Source of the DNA: Streptomyces albospinus
GTDB lineage: Bacteria; Actinomycetota; Actinomycetes; Streptomycetales; Streptomycetaceae
DNA length: 55,512 bases
Direction: 5' to 3'
Assembly: GCF_014648695.1 (NCBI RefSeq)
Contig: NZ_BMRP01000045.1
Span: 1-55,512 of the forward strand
Shown: piece after piece, positions 43,581 to 51,587 of the stretch
Numbering within the stretch: position 1 is the stretch's first letter
How the letters are laid out: every line of letters begins with the position of its first letter
Notes under the pieces: model-generated
Told to the model about the DNA's origin: nothing
The model's input: only the letters and a program-made list of their open reading frames with translations
The model's database searches: none
Translations under genes and position numbers: made by a program

Positions 43581-43830
43581 TCAGCCGATCGCGAGCTGTC
43601 CGCCGCGTGCCTCGAGAACCGCGCCGGTGATGTTGCTGGTGCGGGAGGAGGCAAGGAACAGAACCGCTTCCGCGATTTCTTCAGGGTCTGCGACCCGCCC
43701 CAGTACGGTGGTTCGCCCGAACACCTGGAAGGGTTCACTTCCCATCTCCTCCGTCCCGGGGGTAGAGACAGGGCCCGGGGCCACGGCGTTCACGCGGACG
43801 CCCTGAGCGCCGAACCGTACCTTCGGGTTC
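43581..43830 (-). pseudogene. Short-chain dehydrogenase C-terminal remnant
   Basis: The minus strand reads GAQGVRVNAVAPGPVSTPGT, then RVADPEEIAEAVLFLASSRT and NITGAVLEARGGQLAIG, the last third of a classical SDR. The cofactor motif and YxxxK are lost. It lies convergently 60 bp after the oxidoreductase. Confidence 0.7.
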
Positions 43831-44267
43831 GGCGGGCAGGCGTCGGGAGGGACACGCACCAACGGGCCGGACGCAGCTGCCCCGCGCAGCCCACCGACAC
43901 CAGGGCATGCACAGGATCAGCAACACCACCAGCAGTCGACACCGGCCACAAGGGGCAGCACTCGGCGCAGGTTTCCACCTGCACGCACATGCCACCCCAC
44001 CACGGTGGTTCCAGCCGATCCCGGACCCTGAGTCCGGTTCAGGATCGCTCAGCTGATGAGAGACGCTCAAGACCACCTGCACGCCGGGTCCTTGTACTTC
44101 CGTTCCTCGGGGAACGGCGCACGCACGTACTTGACCCACTGGGGTGCACGCGGCGGGGACCGGAAACGGAGCATCGGGCACCGCGCCGGTCCCCGACCCT
44201 ACTCAGAGGTGTGCGCGTCCGTGGCCAAAAAGAGCCCCAAACCTCAGCGACTGAATGAATAGCAAAA
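43831..44267. other. No recognisable gene
   Basis: Open frames run through on both strands, including a minus-strand piece with MCVQVETCAECC, but none has a ribosome site or family signature. Confidence 0.4.
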
Positions 44268-44286
44268 GTAGGCAGGGCTAACCTTG
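44268..44286. promoter_or_regulatory. Possible iron box (DtxR/IdeR-type)
   Basis: GTAGGCAGGGCTAACCTTG resembles the 19-bp iron-box palindrome TTAGGTTAGGCTAACCTAA; the right half GGCTAACCT matches exactly and the left half partly. It lies 41 bp before the SDR gene, a suitable place for an iron-dependent repressor. Confidence 0.4.
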
Positions 44287-44326
44287 CCTTGCTGGATCTG
44301 GGGGCTCTGCGGAACACGATCAAGGA

Positions 44327-45097
44327 GTGAACACGGGACACCTCAGTGGAAAGGTCGCACTGGTCACCGGCAGCAGCCGGGGCATCGGGCGAGGCATCGC
44401 AGAACGCCTGGCCCGGGACGGCGCTCTGGTAGCCGTGCACTACGGCAGTAACGAGGCGGCGGCCAAGGAGACCGCCGCGACCATCACCGAGGCCGGTGGC
44501 CGGGCGTTCATCGTGGGCGCAGAACTGGGCGTTCCCGACGACGTGGACACGCTCATGGCCGGACTGGAGGCCGGACTGCGCGCACATGGGGAAGCGACGA
44601 TCGACATCCTGGTTCACAACGCGGGGCTCAACCTCATGGGGCGACCGATCGAGGTTCTCACCCCTGAGGAGTTCGACCAGATGGTCGCGGTCAACATCAA
44701 GGCACCGCTCTTCCTCACCCAGCGGCTGCTGCCACGACTGCGCGATGGTGGCCGGATCATCAACATCTCATCCGTCTCCACCCGTATCGCCTCCGCCCAC
44801 GGCATCGGATATCCGCTCACCAAGGGTGCACTCGAAGTGTTCGGCCACAGCCTGGCCAAGCACCTCGGCCCCCGCGGAATTACCGTGAATTCCGTCGTCG
44901 TCGGATTCACCCGCACCGACATGACCGCCGGAGTGCTGGCCGACCCGGCGAATCTGGAGCGCAACATCAGCCTGACCGCCCTCGGCCGGATCGGCCAGGT
45001 CCCGGACATCGCCGACGCGGTCGCCTTCCTGGCCTCCGACGACGCTCGCTGGATCACCGGCACCAAGATCGACGTCACCGGCGGCGTCAACCTGTAG
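44327..45097 (+). CDS. Short-chain dehydrogenase/reductase
   Basis: A 256-residue classical SDR. Cofactor motif VALVTGSSRGIGRGIAERLA (residues 11-30), HNAG instead of NNAG (IDILVHNAGLNLMG), the Ser in IINISSVSTRIA, catalytic YPLTKGAL, and C-terminal VGFTRTDMTAG and ITGTKIDVTGGVNL. The loop after strand 1 with ELGVPDDVDTLM favours NADP or NAD with no clear preference. The GTG start at 44327 has an overlapping AAGGAG, so translation may be inefficient. It stands alone after a possible iron box. Confidence 0.85.
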   Translation: MNTGHLSGKVALVTGSSRGIGRGIAERLARDGALVAVHYGSNEAAAKETAATITEAGGRAFIVGAELGVPDDVDTLMAGLEAGLRAHGEATIDILVHNAGLNLMGRPIEVLTPEEFDQMVAVNIKAPLFLTQRLLPRLRDGGRIINISSVSTRIASAHGIGYPLTKGALEVFGHSLAKHLGPRGITVNSVVVGFTRTDMTAGVLADPANLERNISLTALGRIGQVPDIADAVAFLASDDARWITGTKIDVTGGVNL

Positions 45098-45106
45098 CAA
45101 CCTCAA

Positions 45107-45300
45107 CGCGAAGGTCACGTGCGGGTGTTCGTGAAACCGGGCCTTGATGACGGCGTCGAGCTCGGCGATCTCCTCTTCGAGGGCCGTCACCCCTTTCGCG
45201 CCGCGGGCGATCTTCGAGGCGGCCAGCTTCTCTCCAGGCAATGCGGTGTGCTGAGCCTGGGCAGCCGCGACGGCGGTTTGTGACTCGTAAGGCCCCATAC
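45107..45300 (-). mobile_element. IS110-family transposase fragment
   Basis: The minus strand reads TALPGEKLAASKIARGAKGV, then TALEEEIAELDAVIKARFHE and HPH, the coiled-coil segment between the two domains of IS110/IS116-type transposases. The catalytic DEDD and C-terminal Ser parts are missing. It joins the end of the SDR gene by 9 bp. Confidence 0.65.
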
Positions 45301-45337
45301 ACGGGCACGCCCAAAGGAGGGTCCGTACGGTCATGTG

Positions 45338-45601
45338 ATGCGATCGATCTGGAAGGGCACCATCGCCTTCGGAATGGTCGCCCGCCCTGCGGACCTGTAC
45401 GCCGCCACCGAGGAGCATGAGCCGGGCCTGCATCTTCTCCATGCCGCGGACAGAATTTCTCTGCGGTTGAGAAGTGCCGCGAACTGGGTTGGTGCAGCTC
45501 AGAGTTGGTGTGGTCGAGCCGTAGCGAGTGCATCAGGTGTGATGCTATCCGCTGGATCGGGTCAGGTTGGTGACTCTCGTTTGCAGCGGAGGATCGGGTA
45601 G
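45338..45601 (+). pseudogene. Ku DNA-end-binding protein, N-terminal fragment
   Basis: From ATG 45338 the frame reads MRSIWKGTIAFGMVARPADL, then YAATEEHEPGLHLLHAADR, the conserved start of bacterial Ku proteins. At about 45455 the match stops, and the remaining frame to 45601 is unrelated. Bacterial Ku has about 270-320 residues, so less than a sixth is left. An upstream AAAGGAGGG would serve as its ribosome site. From 45602 to 45750 nothing is recognised. Confidence 0.7.
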
Positions 45602-45750
45602 CCGGCCTTCTGGCCTGGGGTGCTGCTGCGGCGTCGGCCTGAGCATTTACCTGGTCCCCCGCGAACTGTAGTTACTCCTCGCTGCCTGGACCGGCGCCTG
45701 CCCCACCTGTCACCGCAAGACGTCAGACCTCATATCAACCTGGCCAAGCG

Positions 45751-47385
45751 CTACTGGTCGGCCGCCTGGGTGAGGCCTGCGCGTAGTTCGTCGACGAGCG
45801 CGGGCAAGTCGGCGAGGGTGTCGCTGATGCCGTAGATGTAGAAGTCGGGTCGGATGATGGCCACCGTGCGGTCGGTGCCCTGTAGGACGTTGTCGAGGTC
45901 GCCGACCGTGACATGACCCGCCTGCGCGTCCTTGGGCACGAGCTGCTCGGACGGGACCATGCGGATCAGACGGGTGCCGATGGAGGACAGGAAAGCGCGC
46001 TGGTCAGCAGAGAGATGAGGGCCGGGGTCGGCTGTGACCAAGATGTGGAAGCCGGTTCCGACGATCTCGTCCAGCAGTCCGGTCCGGCCGTCCGGTGCGC
46101 GCACCCACCCCTGTCGGGCGACGTGTCCGGCCGGGGGTACGGGCTGCCCGTCCGGGGCGCTGTGCAGCAGGCCGGGCCCGAGGGTGGCCGGGGGGAGGGG
46201 AGGAAGGGCGAACTCGGGGCGGCCCTCGGCTTCGAGCATGGCCTGGTCGCGGGCGGCAGCGGCCTCGGGGTCGGTGACGCAGATGACCTTGCCGAGTTCG
46301 ATGGACGTGCCGATGGCGTGCTGGACGTGCGCACAGCGCTCGCTGGTGTACGTGTCCAGCAGACTGGAGGACGCGGTTCCGCGCAGGACGAGGTCGAGTT
46401 TCCAGGCGAGGTTCGCCGCGTCCCGCATTCCGGAGCACATGCCCTGCCCGGCGAACGGAGGCATCTGATGGGCGGCGTCTCCGGCCAGCAGCAGACGTCC
46501 GTCGCGCCAGCGGTCGGCCCAGCGGCCTTGAAAGGTGTAGACGGTGTGGCGTTCGAGGGTGGTGTTGTCAGGGGTCAGGTTCCACGGTTTCAGCAGGCGC
46601 CATGCGGTCTCGCGCCGGTTGAGGTCGTCGAGCGTCTCCCCGGGCATACGCATGAATTCCCAGCGGCGCCGCCCGGGTCCTCCGGAGACGAGTGTGGTGG
46701 GCCGGGCTGGATCACAGATCTGAAGATTGATCTGGGGCCAGGGCTCGTGCGGGATGACGTCCACGATCAGCCAGTCGTAGAAGAACCCCAGATCGGTCAC
46801 GGAGGTTTGCAGGTGCTCGCGCACGAAGCTGTTGGCACCGTCGCAGCCGATGATGTAGGCCGCGCTCAGACTGTAGTGCTGCTGGGCGGGGTCGCGAACG
46901 GTGACCTCGGCACGGTCGCCGAGATCGACCAGTTCGACCGCCTCGTGGCCTCGGCACACCTGTGTTGAGCGCAGCCCACGAACCCGGCCATCCAGAGCCT
47001 GCTCCAGATGAGGCTGGTGGAACCTGCTCACCTGGGGCCAGCCGGACGCCCCGATCCGCCGGCGGTTGTAGTACAGCAGGGTCTGGCCTGCGGCGTTGCG
47101 CCACTCGTAGTCGGGCGCGGGTTCGCTGAAGTAGGGGAACTGCCGGGCGAGTCCGGCAGCGGCGAGGACCCGCGCGATCTCGTCGTCGAAGCTCACGGCC
47201 CGGGGCCGCTTGTACGCTTCCGGCCAGCGCTCAACGACACCCACCCGCCAGCCACGTCCGCCGAGCAACAACGCCATGAGCTGCCCCACCGGACCGTAAC
47301 CGACAATCACGACATCGAAATCGGGAGCGTTCTTCTTCCCCACCGAGGAGCCGGGATCGGCATCACGTCGTGTTACAGCGGACAT
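45751..47385 (-). CDS. FAD-dependent aromatic hydroxylase (MhpA-like)
   Basis: A 544-residue flavoprotein monooxygenase of the 3-(3-hydroxyphenyl)propionate hydroxylase type. FAD motif DVVIVGYGPVGQLMALLLGG (about 24-43), DG motif YIIGCDGANSFVREHL, GD motif GRLLLAGDAAHQMPPFAGQG, and the expected C-terminal thioredoxin-like domain ending GISDTLADLPALVDELRAGL. It should hydroxylate a phenolic substrate with NADPH and O2. ATG 47385 is chosen with GGAG 6 bp upstream; a GTG three bases earlier is possible. The GYD gene upstream is on the same strand 93 bp away and may be cotranscribed. Confidence 0.85.
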   Translation of the reverse strand: MSAVTRRDADPGSSVGKKNAPDFDVVIVGYGPVGQLMALLLGGRGWRVGVVERWPEAYKRPRAVSFDDEIARVLAAAGLARQFPYFSEPAPDYEWRNAAGQTLLYYNRRRIGASGWPQVSRFHQPHLEQALDGRVRGLRSTQVCRGHEAVELVDLGDRAEVTVRDPAQQHYSLSAAYIIGCDGANSFVREHLQTSVTDLGFFYDWLIVDVIPHEPWPQINLQICDPARPTTLVSGGPGRRRWEFMRMPGETLDDLNRRETAWRLLKPWNLTPDNTTLERHTVYTFQGRWADRWRDGRLLLAGDAAHQMPPFAGQGMCSGMRDAANLAWKLDLVLRGTASSSLLDTYTSERCAHVQHAIGTSIELGKVICVTDPEAAAARDQAMLEAEGRPEFALPPLPPATLGPGLLHSAPDGQPVPPAGHVARQGWVRAPDGRTGLLDEIVGTGFHILVTADPGPHLSADQRAFLSSIGTRLIRMVPSEQLVPKDAQAGHVTVGDLDNVLQGTDRTVAIIRPDFYIYGISDTLADLPALVDELRAGLTQAADQ

Positions 47386-47478
47386 CACATGCTCCGGATC
47401 AAGCAGAACGCAGCTGTAGTTTCGGCAGGAGGAGGAGGCGAAGCGAAGAGCCGGTCGCGCAGCTGCGGACAGGGTGCC

Positions 47479-47775
47479 TCAGTCCGCTGACTTGGCGATG
47501 ATCCGGCCCATCTCGTCCTTGTCGAAAGCCCGCAGTGTTGTGCTGCGGATGTTGCCTGCGGAAGCGGTGGCCAGGATCGCGGCCGTGGCGGTCTCCTCGT
47601 CGGGTGCCTCGATGACGCCCACCAGGTCGTAGGGGCCCACGGTCCAGTAAAGGTTCACGAGCTTCGCCCCAAGTCTCTCCAGCCCTGCGGCGAAGGCATC
47701 CGCTCTCTCAGCAGTGTCCTTGTACCTACGGATCCCCTGGTCCGTCCAGTTCAACAGCGAGATGTAGGTCGGCAT
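47479..47775 (-). CDS. GYD-domain protein
   Basis: A 98-residue protein starting MPTYISLLNWTDQGIRRYKD, with KLVNLYWTVGPYDLVGVIEA and TSAGNIRSTTLRAF-type strand order, which is the GYD domain (ferredoxin-like fold). Family members are small, cytosolic and of unknown role, often near redox enzymes. GGGAGGTGAAACGG precedes ATG 47775. It lies upstream of the MhpA-like hydroxylase on the same strand. Confidence 0.85.
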   Translation of the reverse strand: MPTYISLLNWTDQGIRRYKDTAERADAFAAGLERLGAKLVNLYWTVGPYDLVGVIEAPDEETATAAILATASAGNIRSTTLRAFDKDEMGRIIAKSAD

Positions 47776-48218
47776 GCCCGTTTCACCTCCCGAGAGGAGA
47801 ACACGCCAAACCATTGTAAATCTGCCTAATGTCGACCGCGCGCGGGCGGGACCATACCTTCACGGACTCAGAGCCTGCCTGCCTGACCTGCGTCAGCACC
47901 CTGTGGTCAGTCGACCCGGTACTCCTCCGAATCCCATCCGGCGTCCCGGTCATCGTCCTCGCTCAGCTCGGGGTTCAGGTCGCCGTCATCACGGGGGAGT
48001 TGTCGCGCGGTTTTCCATTCATCCGCTCCCCGGCCGGGCGCAGCGGCACACACTTGTGGTCCGACCCATCGGCCGCGCACGAGTTCGTGCTGTGGCCGCT
48101 GGATACCATGACGACCGGGTGACCCTCCACCCATGAGAGCCACTCCCGAGGGACCGACCGCGGCAACCGCCCGGCCCGGCCGACTGCCGCACAGGCGCGG
48201 GGAGAAGGCTCAACCTAC
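47776..48218. other. No intact gene; acidic minus-strand tail at 47907-47980
   Basis: On the minus strand a short acidic segment DLNPELSEDDDRDAGW then DSEEYRVD ends at 47907. Its composition suggests a former gene end, but no start or family is visible. The divergent promoters of the GYD unit and the amidase remnant probably also lie here. Confidence 0.25.
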
Positions 48219-48600
48219 GTGGCAACACCACTTGGAAGGGACCAGTTTCTCGCCGCGCTGAAACACGCCGGCCTCGGCGTGGTCGAGGTTGGGAACTGGC
48301 GCACCCACAACCGCAACGTTCACGGCAACTGGGGCCCCGTGAACGGGGTCGTGATCCACCACACCGGCCCTTACAGCGCCGAGTCCGACATGGTCGAGCT
48401 GTGCCGCGTCGGCCACCAGGACCTTCCAGGCCCCTGTGCCACGGCGCAATCGACCGATCCGGGACGACCCACCTGGTCGGCTGAGGCCGGACCAACCACG
48501 TCGGCATGGGCGAGAAGGGCGTCCTCACCAGGGCCTCATCGAGGACCTGTACGAGGGCCCTTACTTCGGCGGAAGCTGATCGGGCCCGGATCGCCGACCT
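48219..48600 (+). pseudogene. N-acetylmuramoyl-L-alanine amidase, frameshifted
   Basis: GTG 48219 starts MATPLGRDQFLAALKHAGLG, then GPVNGVVIHHTGPYSAESDM, the amidase-2 fold start with its zinc-ligand HH-T, and VGHQDLPGP. After that the sense sequence continues in other frames (CHGAIDRSGTTHLVG, NHVGMGEKGVL). So a frameshift lies near 48435 and another near 48480. The intact form would be a phage- or plasmid-type peptidoglycan amidase of about 250 residues. Confidence 0.65.
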
Positions 48601-48902
48601 GTGCGCGTCATCGCCCGCCCCGCCCAGCCGTACGACTGCCACTCGTCGGCCTGCGCCCTCGCCTGCTGAACCACGTACGGCACACCAAGGGCGCCGGAAT
48701 CTCGCCGGCATTCTCCGGAGAAACGGGCCTCCAGCCCGAAGGACTCCAGCCCGAAGGACTCCAGCCGAGATCAGAGCCCACCGGGCGGGCCGCCAACCGC
48801 CTCTCACCGAGCCTCGGTTGGGCCGCCCCCTGGCCCAGGCGGCGAAAGACCTTGCGGACAGTCGACTCGCCGATCAGGATCTCTCCCTGTCGGCGTGCGC
48901 AG
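48601..48902. other. No recognisable gene; 15-bp tandem repeat at 48729-48766
   Basis: The unit CTCCAGCCCGAAGGA is repeated twice with a partial third copy. No gene or RNA is recognised in the rest. Confidence 0.5.
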
Positions 48903-49712
48903 TCACCGCACCTGCCGGCGGGCGGAGGTCGTGGATCCCATGAACTGGACCGTGCGGCGTCGGCTGGCCGTGCGGCCCAGGGTCGCCATCGCGCGGTTGA
49001 GGCGGCCGGAGACGACGCTCGGCGGTGGTGTCCGGCGGTCGAGCGTCCGCAGCGCCGTGGCAACGACATCCTGGGGTGACTGGCGCTTGCTGCCGCCGTC
49101 CGCTGCATCCGTGCCGATGACGTCGAAGAACTCGGTGCTGGTCGCACCGGGCGACAGCGCGAGCACGCGCAGCCCGGTCCCGCGGGATTCGTGCCACAGG
49201 GCTTCGGTGAAGCTCAGCACGAACGCCTTGGCCGCCGCGTAGACGGCCATGTTCGGGATGGGGAAGTACGCGGCCATGCTTGCGACGTTGACCAGCACTC
49301 CGGTGCCGGCGGTCCGCAGCGGCTCGATGAATGCCCGGCTGATGTCGACGACGGCCGCGATGTCGACGCTGATCTCCTGGCCGAGCCGCTGCGGGTCCTC
49401 GGTGTGGAACGGGCCGAAGGTACCGAATCCGGCGTTGTTCACGACACTGGTCACCTCCAGGCCACGGCGCGCCACCTCTCCGGCGAGGGTCTGCCCCGCG
49501 GCGGGCAGGCTCAGGTCGAGCGGGATGACGGCGGCCCGTGCGCCGTGAGTCGCGGCGAGTTCGGCGGCCAGCGTCTCCAGCCGTTCCGCGCGGCGGGCAA
49601 CGAGGATGACGTTCGATCCGCGAGCGGCCATCTGCCGGGCGAACTCGGCGCCGATGCCGGCGCTGGCGCCGGTGATGAGGGTGGTCTGGCCGTGGTAGTC
49701 GACGGTGCTCAT
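48903..49712 (-). CDS. Short-chain dehydrogenase (DltE/YqjQ type)
   Basis: A 269-residue SDR. Cofactor motif TTLITGASAGIGAEFARQMA (about 9-28), VVNNAGFGTFGPF, catalytic Ser in VNVASMAAYFPIP, YAAAKAFVL with the Tyr-Lys pair, and LSPGATSTEFFD. These are classical features. The last 50 residues include basic segments (ASRRRTVQF) that may be membrane-associated. ATG 49712 follows GGGAGC. It is divergent from a TetR gene 120 bp away with a palindrome between, so it is the likely target of that regulator. Confidence 0.85.
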   Translation of the reverse strand: MSTVDYHGQTTLITGASAGIGAEFARQMAARGSNVILVARRAERLETLAAELAATHGARAAVIPLDLSLPAAGQTLAGEVARRGLEVTSVVNNAGFGTFGPFHTEDPQRLGQEISVDIAAVVDISRAFIEPLRTAGTGVLVNVASMAAYFPIPNMAVYAAAKAFVLSFTEALWHESRGTGLRVLALSPGATSTEFFDVIGTDAADGGSKRQSPQDVVATALRTLDRRTPPPSVVSGRLNRAMATLGRTASRRRTVQFMGSTTSARRQVR

Positions 49713-49759
49713 GGGTTGCTCCCGGGAAGCGGTGGACACTCTCGGCGGTGGCACTGCAT

Positions 49760-49793
49760 TGGCACTGTACGCTGAATCTGTCACACAGTGCCA
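49760..49793. promoter_or_regulatory. Inverted repeat TGGCACTGT-N16-ACAGTGCCA
   Basis: 9-bp perfect arms with a 16-bp spacer between the divergent SDR and TetR genes; a third TGGCACTG occurs at 49749-49756. Probable TetR operator overlapping both promoters. Confidence 0.65.
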
Positions 49794-49832
49794 GACTGGT
49801 ACTGAGTGCGAACCGCGATAGGCTACGGAGTC

Positions 49833-50435
49833 ATGGACCTTCGTGCGGGCAATCCGGCAGGGCTGCGGGAGCGCACCCGACGAGCTGTCCAGGCCGAGAT
49901 CGTCGCCACCGCGATGCGGCTGTTCCTTGAGCGTGGATTCGAGGCCACCACCATGGAGCAGATCGCGAGCGAGATCGGCATGTCGCGACGCTCACTGTTC
50001 CGCTACTTCGGAACCAAGGAGGACATCGTGCTCGGCGACCACGCCGAGCACGGCGAGGCCCTGCGCGCCGCGCTGGAAGCCCGTCCAGCCGGCGAAACGC
50101 CCTGGGAAGCGCTCCGGGCGGCTCTCAAGGCGCTCTTCGACTCGCTCCCCTACTCACCGGAGGATTTCCTCAAGATCACCAGCATGCTGCACGCCTCGCC
50201 GTCCCTCCGGGCGCGCCAGCTGGAGAAGCGCCAGAAATGGACGGATCTCCTCGTCCCGGACATCGTGCGACGGCTGGGGGCGACCACGGACCCGATGACC
50301 GCGGTGCGGGCCCGCGCGCTCGCCGCCTGCGCCCTGGCCTGCTCGGAGACCGCAACGGATGCCTGGGTGCGCAGCGGCGGCACGATCGACATGGAGCGGG
50401 CCTTCGACGAGGCCGTCGCCGCAGTCCGCGGCTGA
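49833..50435 (+). CDS. TetR/AcrR-family regulator
   Basis: A 200-residue regulator. DNA-binding part: EIVATAMRLFLERGFEATTM, then EQIASEIGMSRRSLFRYFGT (about residues 22-61). The effector domain has VRARALAACALACSETATDA. The start is ATG 49833 with GGAG close upstream; a GTG at 49806 is an alternative. It is divergent from the SDR gene and probably represses it. Effector unknown. Confidence 0.85.
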   Translation: MDLRAGNPAGLRERTRRAVQAEIVATAMRLFLERGFEATTMEQIASEIGMSRRSLFRYFGTKEDIVLGDHAEHGEALRAALEARPAGETPWEALRAALKALFDSLPYSPEDFLKITSMLHASPSLRARQLEKRQKWTDLLVPDIVRRLGATTDPMTAVRARALAACALACSETATDAWVRSGGTIDMERAFDEAVAAVRG

Positions 50436-50449
50436 GGTGGCCGTCCGAC

Positions 50450-50560
50450 TCAGTCGCGGTAGGCAGCCGTCGCGATCTGGACGAACGGCCCGATCAGCGG
50501 GTTCGTGGCGCCCTCATTTGCCGGGACCACCACGCGGTCCGGCGTCGCGTCCGTCGGCGA
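50450..50560 (-). pseudogene. LysR-type regulator C-terminal remnant
   Basis: The minus strand ends PDRVVVPANEGATNPLIGPF then VQIATAAYRD and a stop at 50450. This is the C-terminal stretch of a LysR family ligand domain. Only about 34 residues are left. Confidence 0.5.
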
Positions 50561-50616
50561 GAGCGGGGTGGGAACGATGGGGCGAGGCGTGCGCCCGGGC
50601 TGAGGACACTGCCGCG

Positions 50617-51033
50617 GTGGACCGGCTGCCCACCACCGAACCGGCCTGGAAGGACGAGGGCGTGCGGCGGCTCGTGGCGATCGTTCTGACCGCGCTCGCC
50701 ACCCAGGCCATGAAGGATCCGCTGGACACCGGGCAGCCGGTGTGGCACCTCAACCAGGGCGCGGGGCACGTACGGCAGCTGGCAGCCCGGCCGGTCGGCC
50801 CGGACCTCGCAGCGGCGACGGACATTGACCCGGCCTCCGTGAGCCTGCCCGCCGAGGGCATGGCCGCCTGGGTGTGGCTGACCAAGACATGGCCCGAGGA
50901 GGGCACTTGGGACGGCATGCCCCGCGGTCTGGCCCCGGCGGTCGAGGTCCTCACCCGCGCCGCGCTCGCCGCTCTCACGCGCAAGGGCGGCGGCTACGAA
51001 CGGGGCACCGTGGACACTGATGATGCTCTTTGA
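50617..51033 (+). CDS. Hypothetical protein
   Basis: A frame of 138 residues from GTG 50617. It begins MDRLPTTEPAWKDEGVRRLV, then AIVLTALATQAMKDPLDTGQ and VWHLNQGAGHVRQLAARPVG, ending YERGTVDTDDAL. Good codon bias suggests real coding sequence, but the start is not supported by a ribosome site and the frame continues upstream, so it may be a truncated gene. No family is recognised. Confidence 0.4.
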   Translation: MDRLPTTEPAWKDEGVRRLVAIVLTALATQAMKDPLDTGQPVWHLNQGAGHVRQLAARPVGPDLAAATDIDPASVSLPAEGMAAWVWLTKTWPEEGTWDGMPRGLAPAVEVLTRAALAALTRKGGGYERGTVDTDDAL

Positions 51034-51063
51034 AAATGGCTCTGACCGGAGTTCCGTGAATCC

Positions 51064-51390
51064 TCAGCCGGACTCCGGCGCGCCGGTTGGGGACGCCTGC
51101 CCTGTCGGCCGGACGGGCGGGATACGGCGATAGGTCTCGGCCAACGCTGTGTTCGCGACCACGACGACGGCCATGCCTACCGCGGCAACGGGATGCCCGA
51201 CTCCATACACGGCCGCTGCACCACCGCCCAGCACCACCGCCTTGACGACGAGCATGAGCGGCAGCCGCGATCGCAACCGCGCCTTCGGGGCCGCGAACAA
51301 CGACCACAGCACCATCGCCAGCAGGGGCGTTCCTACGCCGAGCAGGATACGAACAACCTCATCGTGGCCAACGGTGAATCCCCACCAACC
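51064..51390 (-). pseudogene. DUF2568/YrdB-like membrane protein, 5' end broken
   Basis: The frame reads GWWGFTVGHDEVVRILLGVG, then LLAMVLWSLFAAPKARLRSR and two more hydrophobic segments (LVVKAVVLGGGAAAVYGVG, VAAVGMAVVVVANTAL). This matches the small four-helix YrdB family (about 115 residues), which reads GYWG near residue 20. Here a TAG at 51391 precedes GWWG, so the start and first helix are missing. An ATG at 51315 could give an 83-residue product. Confidence 0.55.
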
Positions 51391-51587
51391 CTATGCCGCC
51401 CCATCGGCAGGGGCGATCGCCGCGTAACGGTTGTGCGGTGCCGTCGCGACAATCGTGGGGCGGCGGTCCCGTGATAGCGGCCGTCGCGCCGATCGTGGCC
51501 GTATCCGGTCACTCGACTGTTGTCGCAGCGCCGACGGCTCGTCGGGCTCCAGTTGCGCCCTGGCGGTGCGCACCGCAGGCTGCACCC

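Noticed and set aside
43790..43990. Cys-rich peptide (MCVQVETCAECC) as a lanthipeptide or other RiPP precursor
   Set aside because: No modification enzyme, no leader-like region and no ribosome site nearby; likely chance.
48840..48905. Minus-strand GESTVRKVFRRLG as a transposase helix-turn-helix
   Set aside because: The match is short and generic, and neither side continues in a transposase frame.
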